DNA from: JAFMIT01 sp049421205 | GTDB lineage: Bacteria; Actinomycetota; Actinomycetes; S36-B12; UBA5976 | Reading direction: 5' to 3' | Length of the DNA stretch: 64,000 nt | Assembly (NCBI GenBank): GCA_049421205.1 | Contig: JBMSMQ010000001.1 | Coordinates: forward strand, 1-64,000 | The notes under the pieces: model-generated | Databases searched by the model: none | The model's input: only the letters and a program-made list of their open reading frames with translations | Told to the model about the DNA's origin: nothing | In this document: one piece after another, positions 7,945 to 15,600 of the stretch | Position numbering within the stretch: the first letter of the stretch is position 1 | Layout: every line of letters begins with the position of its first letter | Position numbers and translations under genes: made by a program

Positions 7945-10611
7945 ATGTCACTCAATTCATTCAACGCTCAAAAAACTGCAACTTTTGGGTCAGAGACTGT
8001 TACCTACTTTGATATTTGTTCTCTGCCATCTGCAAAGCGGCTTCCATTTACTCACAAAATATTGTTGGAAAATTTGCTCCGACGCGAGGATGGTAAGAAC
8101 GTCACTGCCCGTCAGATTGAAGCACTTGCGAATTGGGATCCGAAGGCTGAACCAAACGAGGAGATTCAATTCACTCCAGCGCGAGTGATTATGCAAGATT
8201 TCACTGGGGTTCCCTGTATCGTTGATCTGGCAACAATGAGACAAGCGATGAAAGATCTTGGCGGCGATGTAGAAAAGATCAACCCGCTCGCACCTGCTGA
8301 ACTCGTCATTGATCATTCCGTGATTGCAGATGTATTCGGAACGAAAGACTCACTCGATATCAATACGCAAATTGAATATAAGCGGAACAAGGAACGGTAT
8401 ACCTTTTTGCGTTGGGGGCAAACAGCTTTTTCTGAATTTAAAGTAGTTCCTCCTGGAACTGGAATTGTGCATCAAGTAAACATTGAACACTTGGCGAGAG
8501 TGATCATGGTTCGTGATGGAGTCGCCTATCCCGACACAGTTGTAGGAACTGACTCTCACACAACGATGGTCAATGGACTTGGTGTCTTAGGTTGGGGAGT
8601 TGGTGGCATTGAGGCCGAGGCTGCGATGCTAGGACAGCCAGTTTCGATGCTCATTCCTCGAGTTGTCGGATTCAAACTGTGCGGAGAGCTTCCGACTGGA
8701 GCAACTGCAACAGATCTCGTGTTAACCATCACCGAAATGCTCAGAAAGCACGGAGTGGTTGGGAAGTTCGTCGAATTTTACGGTGACGGCGTCAAAAGCG
8801 TGCCACTTGCGAACAGAGCGACTATTGGAAATATGTCGCCTGAGTATGGCTCAACTGTCGCAATCTTTCCGATTGATGAAGAAACACTCTCTTATCTGTC
8901 ACTTACAGGTCGAAGTAAAGAACAGATTGCTCTCATTGAAGAATATTCAAAAGCGCAAGGTTTATGGCATAACCCACATGACAAAGAGTATCGAGAACCT
9001 ACATACTCTGAGTATCTTGAACTGAACCTTTCAGACGTTGTTCCGTCAATCGCCGGCCCCAAGCGACCGCAAGACCGAGTAGAACTCGCAAAAGCAAAGA
9101 CTACATTTGATTCAGCAATTGCAAATTACACCGATAACCGAGAAAAGACTGCAAAAGTGGAAATGGGGGGTGCATCTTTCGATTTGTTGAACGGGGCCGT
9201 AGTTATCGCTTCCATAACATCGTGTACGAACACGTCAAATCCATCGGTCATGCTCGGGGCGGCTCTTCTTGCAAAGAAGGCTGTAGAGAAAGGTCTGTCA
9301 TCGAAGCCTTGGGTAAAAACAACATTAGCCCCTGGATCACAAGTTGTCACCGACTATTTCGACAAGTCTGGCCTTACTCCATATCTTGAGAAACTTGGTT
9401 TCTACCTTGTTGGGTACGGCTGCACCACATGTATTGGTAATAGTGGGCCACTTCCAGTCGAAATATCGTCTGCAATTCAAGCAGAAGATTTAGCAGTAGT
9501 TTCTGTACTGAGTGGAAACAGAAACTTTGAGGGGCGTATTAATCCAGATGTGAAGATGAACTACCTTGCATCACCCCCACTTGTTATTGCTTATGCACTT
9601 GCAGGGTCTATGAATTTTGATTTTGAAAATGATGCACTCGGTGTCGATTCGGATGGTAACAACGTATACCTTCGTGATATCTGGCCAACAGCCGAAGAGA
9701 TAGCCGACGTTGTGAAATCCTCCATAGATTCAGATATGTATACATCGCGTTATGCGAAAGTATTTGATGGAGACACTCGCTGGCAAGAACTTCCAATTCC
9801 GGAAGGTGAAACGTTTGTCTGGGATGGGTCATCAACGTATGTGAGAAAGCCTCCCTACTTTGATAATTTTCCGCTTGTACCTCAAGATGTTCGTGATATT
9901 GAGAACGCACGAGTTCTAGCGAAATTAGGGGATAGTGTGACGACCGATCACATATCACCTGCAGGTTCCATCAAGCCCGGTACGCCAGCCGCACTTTACT
10001 TAGAAAGCCATGGCGTTCAAAAATCTGACTACAACTCGTACGGAGCGCGTCGTGGAAATCATGAGGTGATGATTCGCGGAACATTTGCGAATATTCGATT
10101 GAAGAATCAACTCTTAGAAAATGTTGAAGGCGGTTACACCCGTGACTTCACATTGGATGGTGCGCCTCAAGCCTTTATTTATGACGCATCTCTTAATTAT
10201 CAAGAAGCAGAAATTCCACTCGTGATTTTGGCTGGTAAGGAATATGGATCAGGTTCTTCGCGAGATTGGGCTGCGAAAGGAACAGCGTTACTTGGCGTCA
10301 AAGTTGTTATTGCTGAATCCTATGAACGAATACATCGCTCAAACTTAATAGGTATGGGAGTTTTGCCGCTTCAGTTTCGTGACGGTGAAAACGCAGAGTC
10401 ACTCGGTTTAACTGGAAGAGAAACTTTCTCCATCACGGGAATTACCGCATTGAATACAGGTATCACACCTAAAACTCTCAGTGTGACTGCAATTGACGAC
10501 AAGGGAGTATCAAAAACTTTTGATGCAATTCTTCGAATTGATACACCTGGAGAAGCTGACTATTACAGACACGGTGGAATTCTTCAGTACGTGTTGAGGT
10601 CGTTGCTGTAA
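7945..10611 (+). CDS. acnA: aconitate hydratase
   Basis: TCA-cycle enzyme isomerising citrate to isocitrate through cis-aconitate. The 888 aa are full length for the AcnA/IRP class. The 4Fe-4S ligands are visible in SITSCTNTSNP near residue 427 and GCTTCIGNSGP near residue 493. Other signatures are TDSHTTMVNGLGVLGWG near residue 201 and the swivel-domain loop EYGSGSSRDWAAKG near residue 766. Its position directly behind the RNA methyltransferase, with almost no spacing, suggests it shares that operon's promoter. It converges on RNase D with 4 bases between the two stops. Confidence 0.97.
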   Translation: MSLNSFNAQKTATFGSETVTYFDICSLPSAKRLPFTHKILLENLLRREDGKNVTARQIEALANWDPKAEPNEEIQFTPARVIMQDFTGVPCIVDLATMRQAMKDLGGDVEKINPLAPAELVIDHSVIADVFGTKDSLDINTQIEYKRNKERYTFLRWGQTAFSEFKVVPPGTGIVHQVNIEHLARVIMVRDGVAYPDTVVGTDSHTTMVNGLGVLGWGVGGIEAEAAMLGQPVSMLIPRVVGFKLCGELPTGATATDLVLTITEMLRKHGVVGKFVEFYGDGVKSVPLANRATIGNMSPEYGSTVAIFPIDEETLSYLSLTGRSKEQIALIEEYSKAQGLWHNPHDKEYREPTYSEYLELNLSDVVPSIAGPKRPQDRVELAKAKTTFDSAIANYTDNREKTAKVEMGGASFDLLNGAVVIASITSCTNTSNPSVMLGAALLAKKAVEKGLSSKPWVKTTLAPGSQVVTDYFDKSGLTPYLEKLGFYLVGYGCTTCIGNSGPLPVEISSAIQAEDLAVVSVLSGNRNFEGRINPDVKMNYLASPPLVIAYALAGSMNFDFENDALGVDSDGNNVYLRDIWPTAEEIADVVKSSIDSDMYTSRYAKVFDGDTRWQELPIPEGETFVWDGSSTYVRKPPYFDNFPLVPQDVRDIENARVLAKLGDSVTTDHISPAGSIKPGTPAALYLESHGVQKSDYNSYGARRGNHEVMIRGTFANIRLKNQLLENVEGGYTRDFTLDGAPQAFIYDASLNYQEAEIPLVILAGKEYGSGSSRDWAAKGTALLGVKVVIAESYERIHRSNLIGMGVLPLQFRDGENAESLGLTGRETFSITGITALNTGITPKTLSVTAIDDKGVSKTFDAILRIDTPGEADYYRHGGILQYVLRSLL

Positions 10612-10615
10612 CCAG

Positions 10616-11803
10616 TTAATTATGGCGAAGTGTTTCGAAGAGGTGCTCGAAAATTTGATCAATTTGCCATTGACGGGTTTCAAATCGACGTAGCTGCTCT
10701 ACTACGACTGATTCATCCCATTGGTCAAAATGCCAGGACATCTGTCGAATTGTTTCTGGGTTGATTAAAACCTCTGGTGCGATACCGAGGGCAGTGGAAA
10801 GAGAGATTATTTGATGTCGGACTCTTTGAAAACGATTTGCAGCCTCTGGATTTTTATCTTTCCAAGCTTTTATCGGTGGTAGACCGTTAGGGTTTTTTTG
10901 GTGAAACACAGGTAAGTCTGCATCGTCTACTTGGAGGGAATCTTGAAGTGCTTGCCACCAAATAGCACTGTAATCAACTTTCACTCTGAATTTCTGCTTT
11001 AGCATTGACTGAAGAGATGAAGCGCTTGAGGTATTCGAAAGAGCAATCGCGATCATAGCCTCATCTCTTAAAACTTTGCTTGGAGCTAAATCGTTTGCAG
11101 CAGCAAGTGCGTCGCGTGCATCCCATAGGAACATGACTGCAGCAAGTTGCCGTCGTTGTTTCACCTTGTGCAGGCCACTAGTTCTGCGCCACTTCTCAGT
11201 GATTACTTTAGGTTGCCATTTGGTGAGGTAGTCAAATTCCTGCAGTGCCCAAGGCATCCTGTTGCTACGTTCAAGTTGTTCGCTGAGAGTTTCATAGAGT
11301 GTGAGTAAAAATTCAACGTCTTTCGCTGCATAGATGAGCCAATCATCAGGTAATGGTCGCGTGGACCAGTTAACGGCAGAGTGTTCTTTTTCAATGTGAA
11401 TATCGAGCTCTGTTTCGAGGAGTGCCTGAAGCCCAACACGAGGTTTCCCGATGAGTTTTGCTGCAAGTTCGGTATCAAAAAGTGAGACTGGTTTGATGCC
11501 AATCTCTCGCAAGCACTCTAGATCTTGAGTTGCAGAATGAAGAATCACAAGATGCTGATTAATCCAACTGCAAAGGTGATCGAGAGGAGATACTGTAAGA
11601 GGATCGATAACCGTCGGGCCAAGTCCGGCTACGTTGAGTTGCAGTAGATAGGCCTTAGACGTGTAACGGAAACTACTTGCACGTTCTGCATCGAGTGCTA
11701 TTGGTCCTGACAATGATAGGGCCAGTTGAATCAAATCTTCGTAGTCTTCTTGGGTCTCAACAAATCGAAAACTTGCTGAATCTTCAAGGTGATGTAAAAC
11801 CAC
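10616..11803 (-). CDS. rnd: ribonuclease D-like 3'-5' exonuclease with HRDC domain
   Basis: DEDD-family exoribonuclease, probably trimming tRNA and other stable RNA 3' ends. In 395 aa the exonuclease acidic residues are in IALDAERAS near residue 35, SATQDLECL near residue 90, and YAAKDVEFL near residue 155 (Tyr-x3-Asp, DEDDy type). HRDC-like helical segments follow (about residues 210-285 and 310-385). The start codon abuts the end of the upstream DUF3000 gene with a one-base overlap. RNase D next to DUF3000 is the standard actinobacterial arrangement. Confidence 0.92.
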   Translation of the reverse strand: MVLHHLEDSASFRFVETQEDYEDLIQLALSLSGPIALDAERASSFRYTSKAYLLQLNVAGLGPTVIDPLTVSPLDHLCSWINQHLVILHSATQDLECLREIGIKPVSLFDTELAAKLIGKPRVGLQALLETELDIHIEKEHSAVNWSTRPLPDDWLIYAAKDVEFLLTLYETLSEQLERSNRMPWALQEFDYLTKWQPKVITEKWRRTSGLHKVKQRRQLAAVMFLWDARDALAAANDLAPSKVLRDEAMIAIALSNTSSASSLQSMLKQKFRVKVDYSAIWWQALQDSLQVDDADLPVFHQKNPNGLPPIKAWKDKNPEAANRFQRVRHQIISLSTALGIAPEVLINPETIRQMSWHFDQWDESVVVEQLRRFETRQWQIDQIFEHLFETLRHN

Positions 11804-12357
11804 TATTTGCTTCTATTTGTTGCAATATGTGTTACTCCGTCCGGAAGCGGTTCAAGCCCAGATGCACTTTCAAGCATTGAAATCCAAGCCTCAAGATGTG
11901 CTTTGAAATCTTCTGGATTTGCGACAGTCCACGAGGCTCGCATTTCTATCGATCCTTCGGGAGCGCGCGACGAGATATCTCCAAATGATTGAGAGTCATT
12001 TCGAGAGACAGTTCCACTCAGAGCCAAGTATTCAAGCGATTGAAGCGAATCGCTAATCCATGACCAACCAACTTCTAGTAGGAGTGGGTCAGAAATCAGT
12101 TCTGGTTCAAGTTGAGCCGTGATGTAGGAAACGAAGCGAATATTGCCTTCCCATGCCACTTGGTATTCGGGTTCAAAGAGTACGACTAACCGACCATTTC
12201 CCACGGGGTGAGACGTGTCTACATCGGCAAGAAGAGCTGCTGTGTGTGTTGCTAATTTAGCGGGAGCAGGGGCAAGTTCCAGTGTGAATTCAGGACGAAG
12301 ATGAGGTGAATCCGAAAGTGAGCGGAGTTGCTCATAGAGATCGGACCAAGAATTCAT
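11803..12357 (-). CDS. DUF3000 family protein
   Basis: Function unknown; 184 aa, no transmembrane segment. Recognised by the family motifs ALSGTVSRNDSQSFG near residue 120 and EMRASWTV near residue 150, and by its coupling to the RNase D gene. A GTG at 12363 would add two residues, but the ATG at 12357 lies 7 bases after a TATCAT -10 element, fitting a leaderless start. Divergent from the EamA permease gene. Confidence 0.87.
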   Translation of the reverse strand: MNSWSDLYEQLRSLSDSPHLRPEFTLELAPAPAKLATHTAALLADVDTSHPVGNGRLVVLFEPEYQVAWEGNIRFVSYITAQLEPELISDPLLLEVGWSWISDSLQSLEYLALSGTVSRNDSQSFGDISSRAPEGSIEMRASWTVANPEDFKAHLEAWISMLESASGLEPLPDGVTHIATNRSK

Positions 12358-12364
12358 CTGCACA

Positions 12365-12370
12365 ATGATA
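12365..12370 (-). promoter_or_regulatory. -10 element, leaderless promoter of the DUF3000-rnd operon
   Basis: TATCAT on the minus strand ends 7 bases before the ATG at 12357; no ribosome binding site precedes the gene. Confidence 0.45.
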
Positions 12371-12392
12371 AAAGTAAATCTCGGATGAAACC

Positions 12393-12408
12393 CTGCGGCA
12401 CTCCGCAG
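12393..12408. promoter_or_regulatory. inverted repeat between divergent DUF3000 and EamA promoters
   Basis: CTGCGG and CCGCAG form a perfect 6-base inverted repeat around a 4-base centre. It lies where the -35 region of the EamA promoter would be, so it could be an operator or a small stem-loop. No run of T follows, so it is not a terminator. Confidence 0.4.
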
Positions 12409-12419
12409 TTACCTACATC

Positions 12420-12425
12420 TAGAGT
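12420..12425 (+). promoter_or_regulatory. -10 element, leaderless promoter of the EamA permease gene
   Basis: TAGAGT is followed by exactly 6 bases (TACCAG) and the GTG start at 12432. Confidence 0.5.
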
Positions 12426-12431
12426 TACCAG

Positions 12432-13256
12432 GTGACTTTTCTCCTTGCAGGTTTATCAAGCCTTCTCTGGGGCATCGCAGATTTCTTAGGTGGATATTTT
12501 TCTCGAAAAATCAAAGTAAGTTTTGTTTTGCTGATTAGCCAATTTTTCGGACTGCTCTCAGTAGCACTCTATGCGTGGCTCGCGGGAGAATCGTGGACAA
12601 TCGAAGCTCTCCCTTTCGCGTCGCTCGCGGGAATCACAGGATTACTTGGCCTCATGTTTTTCTATAGTGCATTATCGACGGGCCCAATGGGGATTGTCTC
12701 ACCAATTGCTGCGCTCGGTGCCGTCGTTCCAGTTGCATACGGCTATTCCCAAGGTGAGGCTCCGAGTTCAATTCAATGGATTGGGATACTGATTGCAATT
12801 GCTGGCGTCACACTTGCGAGTGGACCGGAATTAACAGGTGAAGTGAGTGCTCGACCTATCGTTTTAGCGGCTCTGGCAGCGGTAAGTTTTGGTTCTTGCC
12901 TGATATTTCTCGCCAAAGGCGGTTCATATAGTGTGACGACTACCGCAATCGGAATGCGTGTGCAATCTGTAGCAATGTTGTTTCTTTTTGTGCTAGTAGC
13001 AAAATCGTTTACAAAAGTGCAAGGTTCAGGATTGCTTTGGTTAGCCGTAATCGGGGTTTTTGATATCGGAGCGAATGTGTCTCTCACAATTGCTGCTCAG
13101 TCTGGCTTGCTCTCTCTCGTTGGAATGTTAGGTTCGCTCTATCCGGTGATTACGGTATTGCTTGCGCGACTTGTCCTGAAAGAACGCCTACGTTCCGTGC
13201 AATACGTTGGTGTAGCAATCGCACTCAGTGGTGTTGTGGCAATTGCTTCCGGTTAA
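12432..13256 (+). CDS. EamA/DMT-family transporter
   Basis: Inner-membrane permease of the drug/metabolite transporter superfamily, 274 aa with about ten hydrophobic helices in two tandem EamA halves. The first half opens with LLAGLSSLLWGIADFLGG. The second half contains LSLVGMLGSLYPVITVLLARLVLKERL, the characteristic last-helices motif. Substrate (amino acid, nucleoside or other metabolite) cannot be told from sequence. GTG was chosen by the leaderless promoter. It converges on the RibD-like/MsrB fusion with a 4-base TTAA stop overlap. Confidence 0.88.
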   Translation: MTFLLAGLSSLLWGIADFLGGYFSRKIKVSFVLLISQFFGLLSVALYAWLAGESWTIEALPFASLAGITGLLGLMFFYSALSTGPMGIVSPIAALGAVVPVAYGYSQGEAPSSIQWIGILIAIAGVTLASGPELTGEVSARPIVLAALAAVSFGSCLIFLAKGGSYSVTTTAIGMRVQSVAMLFLFVLVAKSFTKVQGSGLLWLAVIGVFDIGANVSLTIAAQSGLLSLVGMLGSLYPVITVLLARLVLKERLRSVQYVGVAIALSGVVAIASG

Positions 13257-14263
13257 TGATGACGCACCAGTGTTATTTGATTGATACAATAACGCTGATC
13301 TGTTGGAAACCCAAACCCTTCACCTTCGAAGACATGTCCTAGATGCGAGAAACATGCCCCACATTTCACTTCGATCCTACGCATTCCGTGACTTACATCT
13401 ATTTCTAGAACAACGCGGTCTGTTGCAGAAGGTTTCCAAAAAGCAGGCCAGCCACAATGAGAATCAAATTGAGTAGAGGCATCAAAAAGCTTATTTCCGC
13501 ATGCTCGACATGTGTAATAGCCTGAAGAGGCCTCAGTTTCATATGCAGTTGAATACGGCGCTTCAGTGGCCGAGTTACGCAACACTTCATACGCAAAGGG
13601 TTCAAGTTGTTCATTCCAGCGCGCAATTCGTCCGAAAATAGAGAAAGTGAATCGATCAACGACCAATGAATATCGAGCCTCACGAGTGGAAAGGAATTTT
13701 TCGATCTGGTGATAGCGTTCTCTGCACTCTGACTTCACAGGACTAGATGTCAATGCAAACTCGTCAACTAAATTCTCTTCGATGAGCGAATTGGTGAGCC
13801 CTGGTCCACCCTCGCAAACAATCCGAAAATATCCCTTTTCATTTAAACGTTGAATACCCTCGGTTAAATTCTCAGCAATAATCAACCTTTCATGAGAAAA
13901 ATCAAAATCCTTGAGACTTAAAACCCAAAACCCTCGCTCCAACATTTCATGTGCCAGATTAGGTTGCCCAGTCAGAGCGCAGATCGCCAGTGATTGAGGG
14001 AGACCTTCGCGCTCCCTCCAATCTGCGAATACTTTTCGAAACTCAGATTGTTTGTAACGCTCGGCTTTGGCAGTTTTTCCTGAAACGAGTAGCAAATCAG
14101 CGCTGGCTCGATTCCAAAGCATCCACTCCAAATCGAATTGAGAACTCAAACCTCTAGACGAGCCTGAAGCATCAACCCAACTTCCATCATCCGATTGGAT
14201 CATCACAACACGCAAACCACGAGCAGGAAAACGAAGCTCATCAACAAATGCGGGGTTTATCAC
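13253..14263 (-). CDS. fusion of a RibD-like (pyrimidine reductase) domain and methionine sulfoxide reductase MsrB
   Basis: One uninterrupted 336 aa frame joins two enzymes. Residues about 1-200 resemble the RibD C-terminal/DHFR-like reductase fold (LLLVSGKTAKAERY, FRIVCEGGPGLTNSLIEENLVDEFALTSSP), likely NADPH-dependent with unknown substrate. Residues about 205-336 are a complete MsrB: zinc cysteines in CRAC and CGAC, HCGWPAF with the resolving-type Cys, HLGHVF, and the catalytic RYCIN. MsrB reduces methionine-R-sulfoxide in oxidised proteins. In other actinobacteria a separate pyrimidine reductase gene sits beside zapE. GTG at 14263 follows CATTAT by exactly 6 bases, so a leaderless start is preferred over TTG at 14269. 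Confidence 0.9.
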   Translation of the reverse strand: MINPAFVDELRFPARGLRVVMIQSDDGSWVDASGSSRGLSSQFDLEWMLWNRASADLLLVSGKTAKAERYKQSEFRKVFADWREREGLPQSLAICALTGQPNLAHEMLERGFWVLSLKDFDFSHERLIIAENLTEGIQRLNEKGYFRIVCEGGPGLTNSLIEENLVDEFALTSSPVKSECRERYHQIEKFLSTREARYSLVVDRFTFSIFGRIARWNEQLEPFAYEVLRNSATEAPYSTAYETEASSGYYTCRACGNKLFDASTQFDSHCGWPAFWKPSATDRVVLEIDVSHGMRRIEVKCGACFSHLGHVFEGEGFGFPTDQRYCINQITLVRHH

Positions 14264-14269
14264 ACCCAA

Positions 14270-14275
14270 ATAATG
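14270..14275 (-). promoter_or_regulatory. -10 element, leaderless promoter of the RibD-like/MsrB fusion gene
   Basis: CATTAT on the minus strand, then 6 bases (TTGGGT), then the GTG at 14263. The divergent zapE -10 element lies 10 bases away. Confidence 0.45.
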
Positions 14276-14285
14276 GCAGAGTGTC

Positions 14286-14291
14286 TATGGT
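14286..14291 (+). promoter_or_regulatory. -10 element of zapE
   Basis: TATGGT ends 8 bases before the GTG at 14300, consistent with a leaderless or nearly leaderless zapE mRNA. Confidence 0.4.
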
Positions 14292-14299
14292 TACGCCTT

Positions 14300-15325
14300 G
14301 TGAAGAATATGCCTTCGATTCTCAATCGGTTTCCTGAGCCGAGCATCGATGAAATCATTGCAGGATTCGTGCCGCCAGCACAATTTTCAGAAGTTCGTTT
14401 TGGGAACTATGTTCCAAATGCACTTTACCCATCTCAAAAGTCCGCACTTGAAGCGATGCGAAGATTTGCTGAAGGAGTAAATCGTGGGCAAAGAAGATTT
14501 TTTCGCCCTCGAGAACAAATGAAACGCGGGAGATATCTTGATGGTGGATTTGGGGTTGGTAAAACACATCTCTTAGCAGCACTATGGCATGAAGTAGATG
14601 TACCAAAAATCTATGGAACATTTGTTGAGTACACGAATCTTGTTGGTCTGCTTGGATTTCATAATGCTGTTGAATTGCTTTCCCAGTTTCGATTGATGTG
14701 TATTGATGAATTTGAATTAGATGATCCGGGTGATACCGTATTAATGTCAACATTATTGACGAAGTTGGTAGCGCGCGGAACTTACCTCGCGGCAACGAGT
14801 AACACCCTTCCTGATCGACTTGGAGAAGAACGATTTGCTGCTGAAAACTTCCAGCGAGAAATCCAGGGACTTGCTTCTCACTTTCAATCACTTCGCATTG
14901 ATGGCGACGATTACAGGCATCGCGACTTGGAGCACGTTCCAGATCCGCTCACCGAAAAACACGTTGATGCGATTGCTGAGACATACGAATTTGAATCCAT
15001 AGATTTCAACAAATTGACTCATCACTTATCGACGCTTCATGCATCCCGCTACCGGTTCTTATTAGTGCAGTGTGGTGGGCTTGGCTTAAATCACCTAAGT
15101 ACGATTACGAATCAAGACATTGCACTTCGTTGGGTTGTTTTTATCGATCGGCTCTATGACCAATCGGTACCGATTGTGTATTCTGGTGAGACCTTAGACA
15201 ATCTTTTCGCAGATGAACTTTTGCGTGGGGGATATCGGAAGAAGTATCGCCGAGCATTGTCACGAATAGTCGCTTTAGCCCAGTTGGGTCGCGAATCGTG
15301 GTCGATACAGGACTCGAACCTGTGA
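14300..15325 (+). CDS. zapE: cell division protein ZapE/AFG1-family ATPase
   Basis: P-loop ATPase of the AFG1/ZapE family; in E. coli ZapE associates with the division ring and in mitochondria AFG1 aids protein quality control. The 341 aa show Walker A GGFGVGKTHLL near residue 85, Walker B LMCIDEFELDDP near residue 132, and the sensor region TYLAATSNTLPDRLGE near residue 158. The family's C-terminal motif GGYRKKYRRALSR is present. The last nine residues and the stop are read through the antisense strand of tRNA-Val. GTG 14300 is favoured by the TATGGT element; Met at 14309 is the alternative. Confidence 0.88.
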   Translation: MKNMPSILNRFPEPSIDEIIAGFVPPAQFSEVRFGNYVPNALYPSQKSALEAMRRFAEGVNRGQRRFFRPREQMKRGRYLDGGFGVGKTHLLAALWHEVDVPKIYGTFVEYTNLVGLLGFHNAVELLSQFRLMCIDEFELDDPGDTVLMSTLLTKLVARGTYLAATSNTLPDRLGEERFAAENFQREIQGLASHFQSLRIDGDDYRHRDLEHVPDPLTEKHVDAIAETYEFESIDFNKLTHHLSTLHASRYRFLLVQCGGLGLNHLSTITNQDIALRWVVFIDRLYDQSVPIVYSGETLDNLFADELLRGGYRKKYRRALSRIVALAQLGRESWSIQDSNL

Positions 15326-15372
15326 CCTCTTCCATGTCAAGGAAGCGCGCTAACCAACTGCGCCAATCGACC
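15299..15372 (-). tRNA. tRNA-Val (anticodon GAC)
   Basis: On the minus strand the acceptor arms GGTCGAT and ATCGACC pair perfectly with discriminator A. The anticodon stem CTTCC/GGAAG frames the loop TTGACAT, and the T arm is ACAGG-TTCGAGT-CCTGT. No CCA is encoded. Its 3' end overlaps the last 27 bases of zapE on the opposite strand. It is the last gene of a Gly-Cys-Val cluster. Confidence 0.95.
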
Positions 15373-15377
15373 CAATG

Positions 15378-15448
15378 AGGTGGAGACGGGATTTGAACCC
15401 GTGTACACGGATTTGCAGTCCGTTGCCTCGCCTCTCGGCCACTCCACC
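15378..15448 (-). tRNA. tRNA-Cys (anticodon GCA)
   Basis: Acceptor arms GGTGGAG and CTCCACC pair, with the U73 discriminator expected for Cys. Anticodon stem ACGGA/TCCGT surrounds CTGCAAA; T arm is CACGG-type with TTCAAAT. CCA is not encoded. It sits 5 bases from tRNA-Val and 11 from tRNA-Gly. Confidence 0.95.
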
Positions 15449-15459
15449 GTGTTCTTGCG

Positions 15460-15532
15460 AGCGGATGACGGGACTCGAACCCGCGACATTCACCTTGGCA
15501 AGGTGACGCGCTACCAGCTGCGCTACATCCGC
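15460..15532 (-). tRNA. tRNA-Gly (anticodon GCC)
   Basis: Acceptor arms GCGGATG and CATCCGC pair perfectly. Anticodon stem TCACC/GGTGA holds the loop TTGCCAA; T arm is GCGGG-TTCGAGT-CCCGT. CCA is not encoded. First gene of the tRNA cluster. Confidence 0.95.
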
Positions 15533-15544
15533 ATTAACGGCGGG

Positions 15545-15574
15545 AGATTACCCGATAAGCAGAATGTTGCCCAA
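15545..15574 (-). promoter_or_regulatory. promoter of the tRNA-Gly-Cys-Val cluster
   Basis: On the minus strand TTGGGC (15574-15569) and TAATCT (15550-15545) are separated by 18 bases and end 12 bases before the tRNA-Gly 5' end. A reasonable sigma-70-like match, not proven. Confidence 0.4.
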
Positions 15575-15588
15575 GTGGGGGCGGGAAT

Positions 15589-15594
15589 TACGCT
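15589..15594 (+). promoter_or_regulatory. -10 element, leaderless promoter of pabB
   Basis: TACGCT is followed by exactly 6 bases (TGGTAG) and the ATG at 15601. Confidence 0.45.
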
Positions 15595-15600
15595 TGGTAG

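Noticed and set aside
13405..13683. Separate 92-codon minus-strand frame over the RibD/MsrB junction beginning with an ATG
   Set aside because: It is out of frame with MsrB, has no family features, and both real domains are in one other frame.
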